The position numbers and the translations under genes are program-made. This document shows positions 26,901 through 41,700 of a DNA stretch of 64,000 nt, piece after piece. The stretch is from Daphnia pulex (lineage: Eukaryota > Arthropoda > Branchiopoda > Diplostraca > Daphniidae), in assembly GCF_021134715.1 (NCBI RefSeq), contig NC_060020.1, positions 7,130,001 through 7,194,000 of the forward strand, read 5' to 3'. How positions within the stretch are numbered: the stretch's first letter is position 1; every line of letters begins with the position of its first letter. The notes below the pieces were generated by a model, which saw nothing but the letters and a program-made list of their open reading frames with translations, had not been told where the DNA came from and made no database searches.

Positions 26901-29900
26901 ACCTCGATGTTGATGATGAGACGACGGACGGAAAAGAAGACGACGAGAAAGAGCTCCATCATCATCATCACCACTATCACATGTACACACACACAGCGTA
27001 TAAATGTCTGTGTGTGTGAGGAGAGAGAGAAAGATAATGAGAGTCCCTCCGTTTTTTATCATCTCGGAAGAAGAAGAAGATCCTGATGGTTGAGAGCGCG
27101 AAAAAGAAGGAATTGACAAAAATGCCCATTTTAGCGCATTCTGAGGAGGGCCGTCTTTAATCAACGAATGTTAACTGCTGCCGCTTTATAGAATTCTTTC
27201 GCCTCTTTTTCTCTATGTCGAAAGGAGGAGGATCCTTTTCATGTTGTCCAGCCGACAGGAAAGAAACGCGCAGAAGAATTCTTTCGTCTTCCAAAGCGCA
27301 TAGGCATATATAAAGGTATCGATTTCAGAGTCGCCCCGAAGAAAAATAATCTTCGATTGTCAATCCCTATGTGCTGATATTTAAGAGACCTTTTTTTATT
27401 TTTATATTTTTCAAGCTGTGCTGCTGGACGAGAGGAATAAAAAATAAAAAAAGGGAAAATTGGTGAAAGAGTCATTTGGGCGGCGTTTGGGTAATAGGAG
27501 AAGAGAGACTTGAGTGCGGAGGAGAGCATAGCAGTGCTGGGAAAAAGGAAAAGCGCAGTTCAAAGACCCTTCTCACACTCTCTCTCTCTCTCTTTATGTG
27601 TACGGATAATATAAATGAAGCTAAAGACAAAAAAGAGACCCGCGATGGGTTCACCCCTCCAACGCGACTAGAAAAGTCTAAGAAAAAAGAAATTACTTGG
27701 CAATAATATCATGGGTGTAATGTATACTACTAGACTTGCATGATTTGTGTGTTACATGTAGACTGTCGAGTGAAGGAGAGAAGGAGAGAGAAAAACGACG
27801 TGGCATATGCAAGTCGATAAGGATGTGGGCGATGAAGAGACCGGCAACTGCCGCTGCCGCCGCCGGTCCAATGGCAAACGACAAAAGACCTCCACGAAAG
27901 TGACGCCGGTTGAATTAAGACTTTTGTACCGTACATTTACTTTCTTCTTATTTATGTGCAACGTTAATTGAGCCCACTTTTCTTTTTTCTCTCTCCCTCC
28001 CCCCGCCAGTTCAGTATATTCAACCTCAATTTCAAATGCGCATATCGAGGTTTTAGCCTACATATTCCCAGCTAAATAGATCAAGTCTAGCCGTTTGGTT
28101 AGATTTCTTGGAATTACGCTATAACTCCCGCTCCTACATAAACAGAGACGGATGGAGCACAAGGACCCTGACCTTATCTTCCGTGAATTACGTTCGCCTC
28201 CAGTCCAACTCCTCAGAGAGAGAAAAAAACAAGTAGAGCAAAAAAAAAAGTCTAAAAATAAAGCGCACAACTATTTGGAAAAACAACAACAACAAATTTC
28301 GACTATGTTGTCTACTGATGTCTACGGGAAAACTCTAACCGGCAACTGGGGACAACTTTTCGTCCCGTCAAAAGTTAGCTCTCCTACTTAGATTAGCATT
28401 TTTCAACTTTTGCGATAGATATTGCATAAAACATTTGATTGTTGCGTGTGTAACCAGTGCCCCTGTTCGACGGCGGCAGTGCTTTCGGCGTTTATATTCG
28501 CGGTTCGCGTAACAGATGGAAAGCAGCAGCACACGGTCGCCATAGAATATTAAAAAAGGACATGCGAGCACTGCTGCTGTGCTGAGCCTATGCTCTAGTG
28601 TACCGCACATAATGTAAAAGGTCGTCTAGTCTGCAGCTTTCGTCATCTTCTTTTCTCCATCGGTTTGTTATCTGCCAAAAGGTTATTGGGTCTACTGCTG
28701 CTGCTGCTCTATATACGGCAGAAATAATAATCATCAAAATGGTACACACACAACACATAGACAACCAGAGAGAAGAGCCAATGCCAAATGTACGTAATGT
28801 TTGTTTTGCCCGGCTCTCCTTTTTGTTTCTGCCTTTTTATTATTACGGGCCTTTTTATTTGAAACGGCCGTAAAAAAGGTGCACACGACTCTCCTGGTTG
28901 TATATTGGGCAACGTCGGCCATCAACGGCCCCGTTTATTATATCGACGCTCTCTCTGCCTTTTTGATTCGATTATTTTTCTTTTCCCCCTTTATTTTCTA
29001 TTATTTCTAGCGCCGGGCTGCTGATCAATTCCTTCAACTTTCACCGGTTCAACACAGCACCTGGTGACTGCGCTAATTGATATACACCCACATGTCATGA
29101 ATGGCTATTGCACTCGAGGGACTTTTGGTGCCTGGCAGCAAATTGCCCCGAAGGAAAAAAAAATAAACTAAACGCAATAAATTCTAATCACGAAAAAAGA
29201 AAAAGAATAAAAAAAAAAAAATGATTTTCACGTTGCGGCAATGGTTATTTTTTTAAATTGATAGTTTAACGAGATGAGCAGCGCCTATGGCTCGACACAG
29301 TTTACGATGTGCTGCGCATAAATAATGTTTTTTTTTTTTTTTTCACGGTGAATTATTGTTGTATTTATATACCTGCATGTTTCTATTCGTAACAAACAAC
29401 TGGGATGCATGAAAAAATAGGGCCGGTTCTTGTTGCTAGACGATTATGTCCGTCGCGATGATGTAAGAGATATAAATGGGCATTCATCAGGTCCATGTTT
29501 TATACATTTCTTTATAAGCCCCGGCCAAGTCGTCATGCGTATACACACACAAAGTCTAATGAAAAATGGAAAAGGTAATTGAATCCCGGTCCTAGAGTGC
29601 TATTACGCACGAGTACCGTACGACTTTGTACATATAATAGAAATACATCGGCAGTATTATATAAGTGTCAATCTCCTTTTCTTCTTATAGACAAGAATGA
29701 GGTTGGGCGACAAAAATCCATCCATCACATCCTGTGCGGATGACTCGCCCTTTTTATATACAAGAAGATAAATGGCCCCTTTTTTCTAAATCAAATTTCC
29801 TCTTTTTTTTCGTTATATATTTTTTAAATTTACCGCCCACACCTCACCACGTTATATTATCGAGTTGAGCTCTTCCAATTGAAGCTGGAGTCCCCCCGCT

Positions 29901-32900
29901 TTATATACGAACGAGTGTTGATGTCTTGATATAAAACCACCACCACGACCGTTAGCAGCAAAAGGCCATAAACTATTTCCCTCCAATTGGTCAGGTCTTG
30001 ATTGCCTCAACGCCACGAAATCGTACTCTATAACCGACTCTCTCTCTCTCGATTTCGATGGCCGGAAAACGGTTGAAATCATGACGAATGGCAGGCGAGA
30101 GCCAAAAAGAAGAAGAAGAAGGGGGATTTGCATTGAGAAAGAAACCGGGCAACAAATCACGACGATGACATTGCAAGGACGGAAATATTATACACAAGTT
30201 GAAAATGCGCCGACGACGACGAGGAGAGAAGAGGTAAATAATAAAATAAAAAAAGGGAGCTTTTTCCCATCGTTCATGCACGTGTATAATACGCTAGCAG
30301 AGAGAGTGGGTCTATATTTGACAACAAATAATCCCGGCCCTTTTGCGCTTGTGCATAAAAAGGAGAGAGAGAGAAAATAGGAGCTAATATAGAGCCAGGA
30401 GAGCGGCGGCGGAATTGACGGATGATTTTCTTCCTCCCTTTTGCCCGTTTGTTCAAGTGGGGACGGACACACACACACACAGAGAAGAAAAAGAAGAGAA
30501 GGGAAACGTGCGCTTATTGACGCCAATCAAGACAAGGCACTTCTCTCTACTCCAGCTTTCCTGGAGAGGCTCCTCGTGATCGAATCAGTCTCTCCTTTAT
30601 ATATCACATAAATACGCACACACACGCCGTCGCCTTACCTGCTCTCTTTTGTACTTCGTCCGACTTTTTTATATTTTTATTTTTTCGACTCGAGTCGCTG
30701 CTGCCATTCGCTTGTCTGTTAGTTGCTCCTTTTTTTATCTTGGTCCTGCTCTTGCTCCTGCCCATCTGTCTTTGTTAGGAGCCCCGGTGGCGGGACACAC
30801 TGGGACGTTAATGAGGAAACGAGTGCAGACACACGCGGACGAGAAGACGACGGACGGACGGTCGGAGCGTGTGCGGCAGCCGGGCCAGCGCTATACATCG
30901 ACGTGCGGAGATGCGCGCGTGTAATATTCCCCGTTTGGCTTTCTTTCTTTTCTTCTTTTTCTTGTCGACTTGTGTTTAGTGTGCAGTAGAGTCTAGCAGC
31001 AAGTACCTCGTTAACTGGCCGCCCAATAAGCGCTTGACTGCTCCACTCTTTTTGGCCATCGATTATTATCAAAAGTGGTTGCGGTCCTCTGCTCTCCCTT
31101 TCACCCACTTTCCTCCTTCCTGTCTAACGCGCCCTCCTCTCTCTCTCGCATCATCGTGTGCACACCACACCACATTTATACGGGTGGTCATTTAAGGAGA
31201 AACCCCGAAATGACTCCCAAAAGTTCCCCAGCTTGACTTGTGCATTCAGGACTGGGATTTTTCGGTACTAAGCAAACCGATCGAGACATTTTGTGTCTCC
31301 CCATCCGGTCGGTTAGATATTTTCACCCACATATCTTGTCGGCCGGCTGCTCGTGGCTGCCGCTGCCGGTTAGACTCGTGTCATCTTGATATATATAAAT
31401 GGGCTCGAATCAGCCAATTGTCGGTGCTTGTGCAAGTGAGGTTGATAAACAAGCAAAGATTTCCTGCGTTATAACTAATCAAACTATTTGCTGTAAGTCG
31501 TGAGTTTGAATTGGCCGGATAAATCTCAACTGGCTCGACGTTTGATATATACAACAGCAGCAGAGTGTCGTCGTGGTTGGGTGTGAGCCTCACATCCCAT
31601 TTGAATGAATTGAATCAAATCGAGTTTATATCTATCTAGACTTGGCATTAGATAGACGTCGAGGTTGACAATACACGTAAGTAAAGAAAAAAAAAGTACG
31701 ACTGAGAATTTGTTGGCTGAACTTGACAATTTCAATTTCAACCAACACAAAAGGATAAATGGAGCTCGCACGTGCGTTAAGCAGAAAAGGAAATAAACTT
31801 TTTCCTTTTCTTCTTTTTCATTTTTTTTTCGGAATATCGGACGTCGATACCAACAACAACCAACACGGCGACGTTGTCAATTAAAATCAGAATTGAATTA
31901 CCGCTTTGATCAATATAGCCAGCTGAAATATTATTTCAAAATTATTTGAAAAAAAAAAGAAAACTATTTTAATTGAATCCGTGATTTTACCCAACATATT
32001 GGCCATATACATTCATTGGTTTCCAATTTTTCCTGTATAAAGCGGAGGGGTGCCTGATATGTCTATACCTATCGGAGCCAATGTGTGGTGGTAACAATGG
32101 GCGACTCTTTTCTCTGCTGGCAATAAAAATCCATCCAACAACCAACAAAAAAAAGGGAAAAGACTGGAAATCGTTTGGTGGAGAGAAGAAGAAGAGGGTC
32201 GGTGGTGTATACAGAAAAGCTTTGCTGGCGATCTGTACGTGGCAGATGGCTCTGAATGGGAAGCTTTTTTTCCGATACATCTAGAGGTGTGTGTGTATAT
32301 ACTTTCCTTCCCTCTCTCTCTCCTGTGTGTGTGTTTGGGCTCTGTATAGTCAAGTTATCTTTACTGGCCCAGCAGCCCAGCACAATCCGGCAGCCGATCA
32401 TCGTATATATAGGGAAGGGGGGCGCGTGTCTGGATGAAATCCATCACCTTTTTCCTTTCAGTCGGCCCGGCGTTTCCCGTGCAATTCGCCAACTCAAATA
32501 TTCTGCTTCTTCAAAGAGGAGCAAGAGATTTGTTTTTCTCTTTCCCACTCACCTGAGGTGCTCTTTTGATTAAAAGCCCAGCGGATTCATTTCATTTCAT
32601 CCTCCTTCTTCTCCGTTTTTAATTAGGACACGGGGGAGCCAATCAAAAACGGGGGCAACGGCCCGGGATTTATGAATCAACGGGAATGAAGAACAAACAA
32701 GAAAAGTAGCTACTCTACTATTACGCGGGCGGGCTCGTCTCATACTTGGGTAAACTTCAATGTGCACCGGGGATGAACTGGGGCATACATAAACGAACGC
32801 CAGCAGTGCGCCCGTTCCCGCTGATTGTTGCTGATCCGTTTAAGCTTCTGCTCCTTTCCCCCCTCCCTTTTTTTTCTCCTCATGCAACAACCCTTCCATC

Positions 32901-35900
32901 CAGCACACATTACAACAACATTCTCCACCGTGTGTGTGTGTGCACTACGTCAACGTTGTCGCGCCGGATTCTCCAAGCGCGTTTTCCATTTCGTCCGTGA
33001 TTGTTTGTATATACCTATAGGTGGGTGGGGGGCCCAAACTATAATATAAGAGGTGAGTATATACACACACATTTTCCTAGAGGATCAAAACTTGTATTTT
33101 CCATTACAGCGGAGAGAGAAGGAGAGGAGGAAAAATGGGTTGTGTCGTCATCATCGAGCAGAGAGAAGGGGGGGAATAATCTAAGCGGAGTGGAGCAATG
33201 GCGGGTGCCAAAAACCTGCGCTATGTTTGTGTTAGAGCAGCGCGCACACCTGGACGCGCCCTCCCCTCTCTCTCTCTTTGGGCCAATATCTATTTAAACC
33301 ATCAACTCCCCCCCCCCCCTCTCCTGTTCTATTCTGGCAGCAGGAGCGCTTTAAGGGAACGCAACGAATATATACGCCACATGTGTGCATGCAGTGAGTG
33401 CACAGCATCCAATGCATTCTACATATAGGAGGTGGAGGCCCTGGCTGAGCTGCCCTGGCTCCTGTTCTTCCTCCTCCTATGTGTGTGTGTGCATTCAAAC
33501 TCAATTGGATTCTCCCTTTTCTCTTTATATTCTCTCTCGACTCCTCTTCTGCTCCTGATGTATACCGGGCTCTCTTTTCATCCCCTTCCATCCCCCGTAC
33601 TATACATGTTCAATTGTACGTACATATACATACCTTTCCAGCTTTCCTTCTCTTCTCTCGATCTCATATTGCGATGCTGGTAGTCGGAGTAGTAGAAGTA
33701 GTAGACGTACCTTTCAACGGGCAAGAGAGCGCCCGCGTCGCTATTATCAACGTGAAACTCGATTGGATTGAAAACCTTTAACGAGCGCGGCAGTTTCTCT
33801 TTTCTACCCCTTTTCTCTTCTGCTCCGTCCGTTTATCTCTCCCCTCCGTTTTTCACCAATTCAACTGACTTCACAGCAGGCGGGCGGGCCAGCAGCGAGC
33901 AGCAATGCTCAGCCTCCACGGCCAGCAATGGAACGAGAGAAAGAGAGAGATATATATATACAATTATGCATTAGAGACGAATACATCCAGACACAGTGCT
34001 GCTGCTGCCAACAAATAGGCTATTGATTTATTGCTGGATGACTGCTGCTGCTCTGCTCTTTGATGAAGCAGGAGGGGAGGGGGGTAGGACGAGAGGTGCA
34101 CCTTATTTCCACAACAATATAAGGAGATATATATTCCGGTGCACGTTCGACTGTGCTATACACAGATATGATTAGCTTTAATCTAATCTACGTTGTAAAT
34201 CATTTCCAGTGAAGAAGAAGAAGAAAGGGACACTTTTTTTCGGGTTGTTGTCCTGAGGGACCCGTTTCTCTACCTGTTCGGCATTTGTTTTTCTTCTTCT
34301 TTCTCCTGTTTTTGATTTCATTTAGGGAAAAAAGAAAAAGGAAAAAAGGGAAAGAAAATAGAAAAAGACGTTTTGTTTGACATCTCTTTGCCTCTTTTTC
34401 TGGTGGGCGTATACACACAGCACGTTCCAGTCTCTCTCTCTATACCTACCAATGTTGTAGGTGTTGGCCGCCTAGATTATATGCCAGTGCTGGGTCTCCG
34501 GTGTATGTGTGTGTGTTTTCCATTTTCATTTTTAAAAGAAAATAAAGAAATAAAAAGGAAAACACACGTGGCTTTTATTTTTTCTTTCACTCCCCATCAT
34601 TTAAAATATTCCAGTTTTTCTTTTTTTTTGCAATATGAAACACCTGGGCGTCCTGGGTCCCCCATACACAACACATAGGTGTGCATTGCCGCGTGTACAC
34701 TGGAGCGGCGGCTCCAATTTCTCGGTCGATTGTTGTGTTGTTTCTCTCTTACAACAACTCGGCGATCCGCCCCTCTTCTTCTGTACGAGTCTTTTCCCAA
34801 CTCAAAATTCTCTCCAAAAATATTTACGTCATCCATCATAGATTTACAGTACAATGTCATCATTCATTATTATGTCTAAAAACTATAGTATGTTCCAGCA
34901 ACCGACGCATAGCACAAGGACATTGTGCGTGGTGTATTGGGCAGCAGCAGCAGCAGCTTTGTAAAGGTGTCGGTATCACTCAAATGATCAGACTGGGTTT
35001 CACGTTGCCTTTTAGTTACACGAACGTTGGATTATTTCCCTTATTTGACATTTTCTGCTCGCGGTGTGTGTGTGTGTGTGTAGACTGTAGAGCTGAATAA
35101 AAGTTGGCCAATGATGGAAAGAGTTTCATTGCCCGGTTGGTTGGCATCTTGTTTTTCTTATTTCGCCACGAATAGGATCGAAATTTATAGATCATGGCGA
35201 TACTATACTATACGTTATATATGCGTATCTCTACGTGCTGGATAGCTATTCTCTCACCTTCAAATTGCACGCATATCCAATTCATGGCCGTCGCTCGATT
35301 CTTTTGATTCCGGCTGCCGTTGCACATTTTTTCCGAGCGTTAAGATTCTTTTTCTTTTATTCCGCTGCTGTGCGCTATATCGTCGCGGTTATAAAGAAGA
35401 CGCTACTAAAAGCTGCTCAGCGGATTCCTTGACGAGCAATTCAACACCGCACACGCAAGGAGCCGGCCGGATCGGATCGGTTCGGGGGCGTCTCTGTTGA
35501 AATGAGGGTGTGATGATGAGGTCGTTGGTGGGTGGGTGGAATAGCTAGAGCTAACAGGGGTTTTTGAGCTGGTGTACACACGGGGAAAGAGAGAGAGAAA
35601 GAAAAAAGAGATAGCTCTGCTCTCTAAGACATGGAAGCGAAAAGAGAAGGAGGAATTCCGCCATCCAAATGTCCCAAAAGGAGAGAGAGAGAGAGGGGAA
35701 GGATCTCTTATAAGGCGGTACCCGGAATGTTTTCATTAAGATGCCACCGCCATCACCACCACCGCTCCTCCTGCCGTGTTCGCACATACGTCACCAACAT
35801 CTCCTTTTTCTTCCAGCAGCAGCAGCACTCCCGATTCCGATGTCACACCATGTCCTATTACTCATTCCAGTCCCGGCGCCCATCCACCTCCCCCCTCTCT

Positions 35901-38694
35901 TTCTCCTACCGGGAAAAAAATCCTTCCAAAAGTCCGGTATTATATCCTCTTTCAGTTAGACGAGTTAAAACAGCCTTCCTCTTCTCCTTATTTCTTCACT
36001 CACGTACATATAGGAATGAATTTTCCTTTCCCGTCTGCCGTTGATGAGTTTTTGTTCCCTTTTAACCCGATTCCCTTTCACAGTTTGGAATTTGCCTCTT
36101 TTAACAAAATGAAAAATAAAAATAAAAATAAAAAAAGGCTCCTAGGCTACTCTCTAGTACTATATTTATTTCCTTTCAAACAATCCTTCATTGAACCTAA
36201 AATGCAATGATGGAAGAATGCCGTGTTGCCAAAGGGGCCGGAACTAAATATAAACTGATCCTCTTTCTTCTTCTGAAATGAAAGGCGCGTCGTTTGCATA
36301 TAAAAATAGGCATCAAAGTCTGCTGCTGTGTATAGCGTAGCTGGGCTCGTCTTTTTGGGAGAAACGAGATCGTTCCCAGTTTTAACGAACGCGACTCGAT
36401 TTTCACAAGACAAAATCGTCTCGGGCGGAGATTCTTGTTGATTTTCTTCATTCGGCCGCTCACTTTGATGACATTTTATATTGCCGATCTAATTTCCCCC
36501 CCATTTAGCTCCGACCAGCTTTTTTTATCCGCATTTTTTCGGGGGAAATCCAAAAGCGAAGCTAATCTTAACTATAAGCTCAACTAACTTGATGAAGAAA
36601 TATTTACACAAAAACAAAATCAGCCTATCCGCTGTGTGACTAAACCGGAAACCCAACAATTGGCTGGTGGAAGATAAAAAAGAAAAAGAAATTTAAATGT
36701 TTCGTCTACATTTTTTGAGGGTGATTTTTCGACATTCCTTGTCGCAGTTCGAAAAGAACGGAAAGGTGCGGAAGGAAATGCAACCGTCGGGGTTGACACA
36801 CCGTCAATTAGTTATCGCCCAATATACATTTAAACTAGTTACAATTTCCCGCCGGGGGCCGTAATAATTTGACCGCAAATTGCATCATCATCACAACCGC
36901 GCCGCTTTTGAAACAAAAAAAAGTATTTAGTTCCGTCAGGAATTTCAGCCGTTGTCGACATTATATATTACAGAAAAGAAGAGACGCAGCGGTTTCATTT
37001 TGCAATAGCCTTTCGTTATTTCTTACCTTCTGGCTAATATTATAGATTCAATGGGGATTCGTCAAATCCTTTGCACGGGATTTGAGTCGGTCGTTCGTCT
37101 AACTGTGTGTCATGAAGAGCTTTGCCGATTAAAAAGAGTTTCCAAGAGGTCTAAAATATGAGACCGCGGTCTATAATGCGTTGAAAACGGTCTCTGATGG
37201 TCAAAATGAAAAGGGATCGGATGGAACTCTAAGAGAAGAGAAGAAGAGAGACTCTGCTGCTGCTGTATAGTATGTCCCAGCGATTAACAAGTCAAGACTG
37301 AGCTTCAGCAGCTTTTCGAGGACAATAAAAAGCTGTTGGTGCGCTTTATATGGGTGTATATTTATATACCTCGTGATGATGGCAGACTATTATATACGCA
37401 ACGGATAAGAGCCGCGCGGTTTTCGATCATCATCTCAACATTTCACGAGTCCCATCGTTTTTTTTTCCCTTCTTCTTCTTCTATCCCAAAACCGACGACG
37501 AGCTATTCTCTTTATTTAAAAAAAGAGAGAATGAAGAACCAATGCAATTTCAGGAGTCGAATGTCGGGGGTCCTGGCATTTTGATCCCCCCTTGTTTTGT
37601 TTCGCGTCATCATCACCGGCGCCCTTAACATTTCACGTTGAGAAAAGAGGCGAATCAGAAAAGAATGTCGAACGTTTTTCTTCCCCGTGGCGCGAGCTTT
37701 ATTATGTTTTATTACAACAGGAATAGTACAGGATCGACGACGACGAGCCGCTCTCACCGATCGACTCGAGTGGCCTCCGCCGCGTTTTATCCTTCACCCC
37801 GTGTGTGTGTGTTTTGTGTTTGCACTTTGAGAGTGAGACGATGCGGAAAATTGCCGTGCGACATTTAACAGAAGAAAAAAAAAGAAGTAGGAATAAGAAT
37901 GAAAAAAAGCCGATTTGGTTGGTTGAGGGGATCCCAAATAGCTTCTCTCGACATTCTTTTCTTATATATTACATTTCTATGCGGCGCCCCTCCGTTCTCC
38001 AGCAAAGTTCCTGTGCACTGCGGGTCCTTGTTGGAAGAACAGAAGCCCTTGTGTCTTATTGGTCCACCTTTTCTTTTCTATTTTTAGACATTCACGACTC
38101 CCAACAGGAGACCGCACAAGAGTCGTCGAACCCCCCTCGGCTTTTTCTTTTTTTCTCCGCCCTCTCTTATGTAAGATTCGGCATATCTACCCTCTTCATC
38201 ATCATCGGGGGCCCTTTAAAAAAAGAAGAAAAGTGCGTGTGTACTAATAGACGAACGACTATACATCAGACGTGCACTATAGTGTATGGTATGTATGCCG
38301 TCGTATATATATGAAAAGGGAACATGAAAAAGTCCTTAACAATCAAATATGTTCCATGAATGAAAGGGCTTTTTTCACCTTTGCGCGCAAAATATCAAGG
38401 AATATTTTCTAGTTAGGATATCTATATTATACCTACATATGGCGCTCAAGGGGGGAGGGAGGAAGGGCCAACGCAGACTACTATAGCGCTGCTGGAACTC
38501 TTTGCATTCATATAGGCCTACTAAAAACATTTCCCTTCCATTCTTCGGCTCTCTCTAGTCTCTACACAGCACACACATATATTCATGTGATTATTCCAGT
38601 CCAACGGATCTCTTAGTCTGTTAAAAGCCACTAAACAAACTATTTTATCTATAACTACACTCTCTCCCGTCTTGTACTACTACTACCTTGTACT
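23992..38694. other. Non-coding, simple-sequence-rich stretch
   Basis: No recognisable gene. It contains frequent CA, GA, CT and CAG/CTG runs, a poly-T tract near 29,330 and AT-rich parts at about 27.9-29.4 kb and 31.5-32.1 kb. TATA-like strings (for example near 31,390) have no identifiable downstream gene. Frames such as 27,693-27,884 (-), with an Ala-rich hydrophobic run, are discussed among the rejected items. Confidence 0.6.
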
Positions 38695-38733
38695 ATGGAC
38701 GGCCCGGCAGGGGGTCCGGACATTGACGCAACG
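38695..38733 (+). CDS. Candidate isolated first coding exon (13 codons)
   Basis: An ATG at 38,695 opens 13 codons (MDGPAGGPDIDAT) that end exactly before a strong donor, GTAAGAG, at 38,734, in phase 0. The stretch is GC-richer than its surroundings and carries no simple repeat, which is rare in this part of the window. The upstream sequence is pyrimidine-rich and could be a 5' UTR. I could not find a matching downstream exon, so the gene is unknown and the exon may be chance. If real, it would mean that the following kilobases are an intron of a + strand gene. Confidence 0.2.
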
Positions 38734-41700
38734 GTAAGAGCACAGAAAATGAAAGGTTTTTCCTTCTTCATTCCGCTGGTAAACCTTTTAATTGTTGTAT
38801 AACGTTTTTTTTTCGAATCAATCTCCAAAGGTCTTATTTTTCTATAAGCCGTTTATGTTCCAGTCGAACAAGTCACAGAGAGGTTCTACGCGTACACGAC
38901 TTGAGAGCAGCAGCTAGGAGAGAGAGAGTTGGGCATACACACTCTCAAAGTACACACATCAGCAAGGTGGTCTATTACACGAGAGAGTCTATATATATAT
39001 AAAGAAGTACCGTCAGAAAAGAAATCTCTCTCTTTCACACAGCGGCAGCAGCGCACTCTTCGGTCGCCCAATTCGCTCCCGGAGAATCGTGCCGTCCTCC
39101 AATATATATAATAAAAGTATTTCCTATAAAAAGAAAAGGAGAAAGAAAGAAGAAGAAGAAGAGAGAACTATATATGTGACGGGTTGCCTCCCCACTTGAG
39201 TCTATCGTCATCCAGCGCTCGCATTTTTTTTTTTTTATAGAGTATAGTATATAGACAGCAGACACTTCCTTCCTTCTGGTTTCACCCTTATAGCTCTCGA
39301 TAGATATATACACACAGTGGAACTGGGCAGCAGCGTTTTTTCCTTTTTATTTTTCGATTCTTCTTCCTTTTCTTTTTCAAACGTTCAATCAGAGTGTATA
39401 AACTGAGAGCACACACACTCTGAGCACACATAATGAAAAATTGAAAGTATAGTGTATAGTCTAGTGATGGGGTTGGGGTTGACGCCGCGACAAATGTGAG
39501 AAACTTAAAATAATCCATGGCCCTACAGCACTGACTTTTAAAATCCAATGGGGACGACACACACAATCAACAATCGACAAATAAAAAAAGAGGAAAATTC
39601 CGTCAATGACTGAACCGGTGATGTGTGTAGATATAGTCATTCAATCGAATAAAATAGAATGAAAAGAAAAAAAAACGGAAGAAGAGAGAAGAAAAAAAAG
39701 CGGAAGTTTCGGAATGGGAAAGCGAACAAGAAACTTTTCAATTCGCTTCGACCGGTTTCTTTTCCGATCGTCGATGTGAGAACCGCCACTGAAAGGGTTA
39801 TACACGTTCGGTGCGATGTGTTGTGGACCGTTGCGATGACACACACACACACATAAGCGATTGTGTGTCGGACGGACGGAATTCTGATAAACTACTACAA
39901 CAATGTTTGCGCCAAATGTGTTTGTTTTACAGGGCGTCTCAACTGGCGCATATGGCACATTTTCGAGACAACAAAACAAAAGACTGCTGGAGAGGAAAAA
40001 AAAAGCCACAGTCGGAAAAATGTGATGATGGCATACAAGCAGCTCGCCATTACGACCAAATCAAAAAATAGGAAGCTCGTAGAGTAGCAGCTTGCGTGTG
40101 TGATGTATCGAATGACCAACCCAAACCAAAAAAAAAAGAGGAGAACTACTCTCATTCCGGCGCGTTCAATCAGCCGATCATCGAATTCCTCATGCTGTGG
40201 TAATCCATCGGACGATCGCCCCCCTTCCCATCATCCAGCAGCAAGGGAAAAAAAAGGACCCATCACACAACACAGGAGAGGTACATAAATATCTAATTTC
40301 AAACAGTTGATATAGTTCTCCCCCTGCTGCTGTCGTTTTTGGGGAACAAACGAGGCCAAAATAAAAATTGATTCGTCGACACAAAAAAATATATCAAACG
40401 ATATAGTAGATAGAAAAATGAAAACGGGAATATAAGCCTGGCTGATAATTGTTTTGCACATGTCCACCGTGGGTTATACGACCGATAATAATATTTTTTG
40501 GGGGGCAGACAATATAAGAGGGAAGTTTCTTTACGAGATAAATGAAAGAGCTCCTCTTATTATAGACGTTGAAAATCGGGTTGAATAGAAAAGTAGAAGA
40601 AGAAGATCTTGTTCAGAAATCTTAAGTGAGTGGTGTAAAACGATCTCGATGTGTGTGTGTAGTGTAGGCCTACACACATGCTTGAGCTACACCGGAGGAA
40701 TGTTGTCTAGATCCCAAGGAGAGAAAAAAAAGGTGAGCTGCTGTTGTGGCCTGATGTTTCACCCAGAACAAGAAAAAGGTGAAGAGAGCTGGGCCCATAT
40801 AAAAAGAGAAAGAGACTCTTCAACTAGAATCTCTCCGGAGCCTCCCCTCTCTCTCTCTCTTCACGATCCTTGAAAAAGTCTCGAGTTACCTGTGGCCATC
40901 ATCAAGGTATATACGCATCTCTCAGCGGCAGGAGGATTCATCTCTCCCATCGTTTCCCGTATATATATGTTGTACCTATAATACGGAGGAGGGCAGGCAA
41001 ACTCTAGCTTTCAATTCTATTATTATTATTATTTTCTTTATTCCGTTTTTCTTCTCCATTTTCCTTCTTATTCTTCTTCAGTTCTTCCCCCTTCTTCTTT
41101 TTTTCCGGGGAGGGCATTATTCTTTGCCTGTATAAATGTATGGATTTTCGTGTGTGTGTGTGTTGTCGGACGTTGTGTACGTCAGTAGAGAGAGAGAGAG
41201 AGAGTTCCCTGAAAGCAGCACTAGCCCTATATAACCATAGGGGTCTATTGTTGGTAATCAAAAGGAGGAACGAGAGAAAAGGAGGGATGTGGGGGCCTGC
41301 CCTGGGCAGCCTTTCCTCCAAGTGGGACTACTACTACTACTTGTACTACACACAGGAGTAGTAGTAGTCCATGTAGTCTACAAGCATAGGAGAGATGTAT
41401 AAGGTACATATAGAGAGAGCGCCGCAAGAGAACATGGATAGAGTCGATTGAATGAAAAGATCATTTCTGGTCGAGCGGAAAAGCACCTTTTTATTATTAT
41501 ATTATATGTACATGTTCTGTCGACTGCTGTTGTGTGTACACAGGAGAGAGAAAGACGGACGACGGACTTTGTAGATAGTATAGAGGCCAGTTGCTGGACT
41601 GCTGGACGGCTACCGCTGCATATTCATTGCTGGATGCTACATATAGGTACCTTTATCATTTCCAATCTTCAAATTACTCTTTTTTTTCCTCCTTTTCATT

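Noticed and set aside
27693..27884. Hydrophobic, Ala-rich frame on - (AIGPAAAAAVAGLFIAHI)
   Set aside because: Resembles a membrane segment, but the Ala run comes from a CCG/CTG-rich tract, and no acceptor, donor or partner exon could be found.
29104..29127. tattgcactcgagggac on +, sharing the seed of the miR-92 family
   Set aside because: Only the seed matches, and the flanks do not fold into a convincing precursor hairpin.
30719..31108. 129-codon frame on - and 88-codon frame on +
   Set aside because: Overlapping antisense frames in a GC-moderate region. Neither shows a motif or splice structure.
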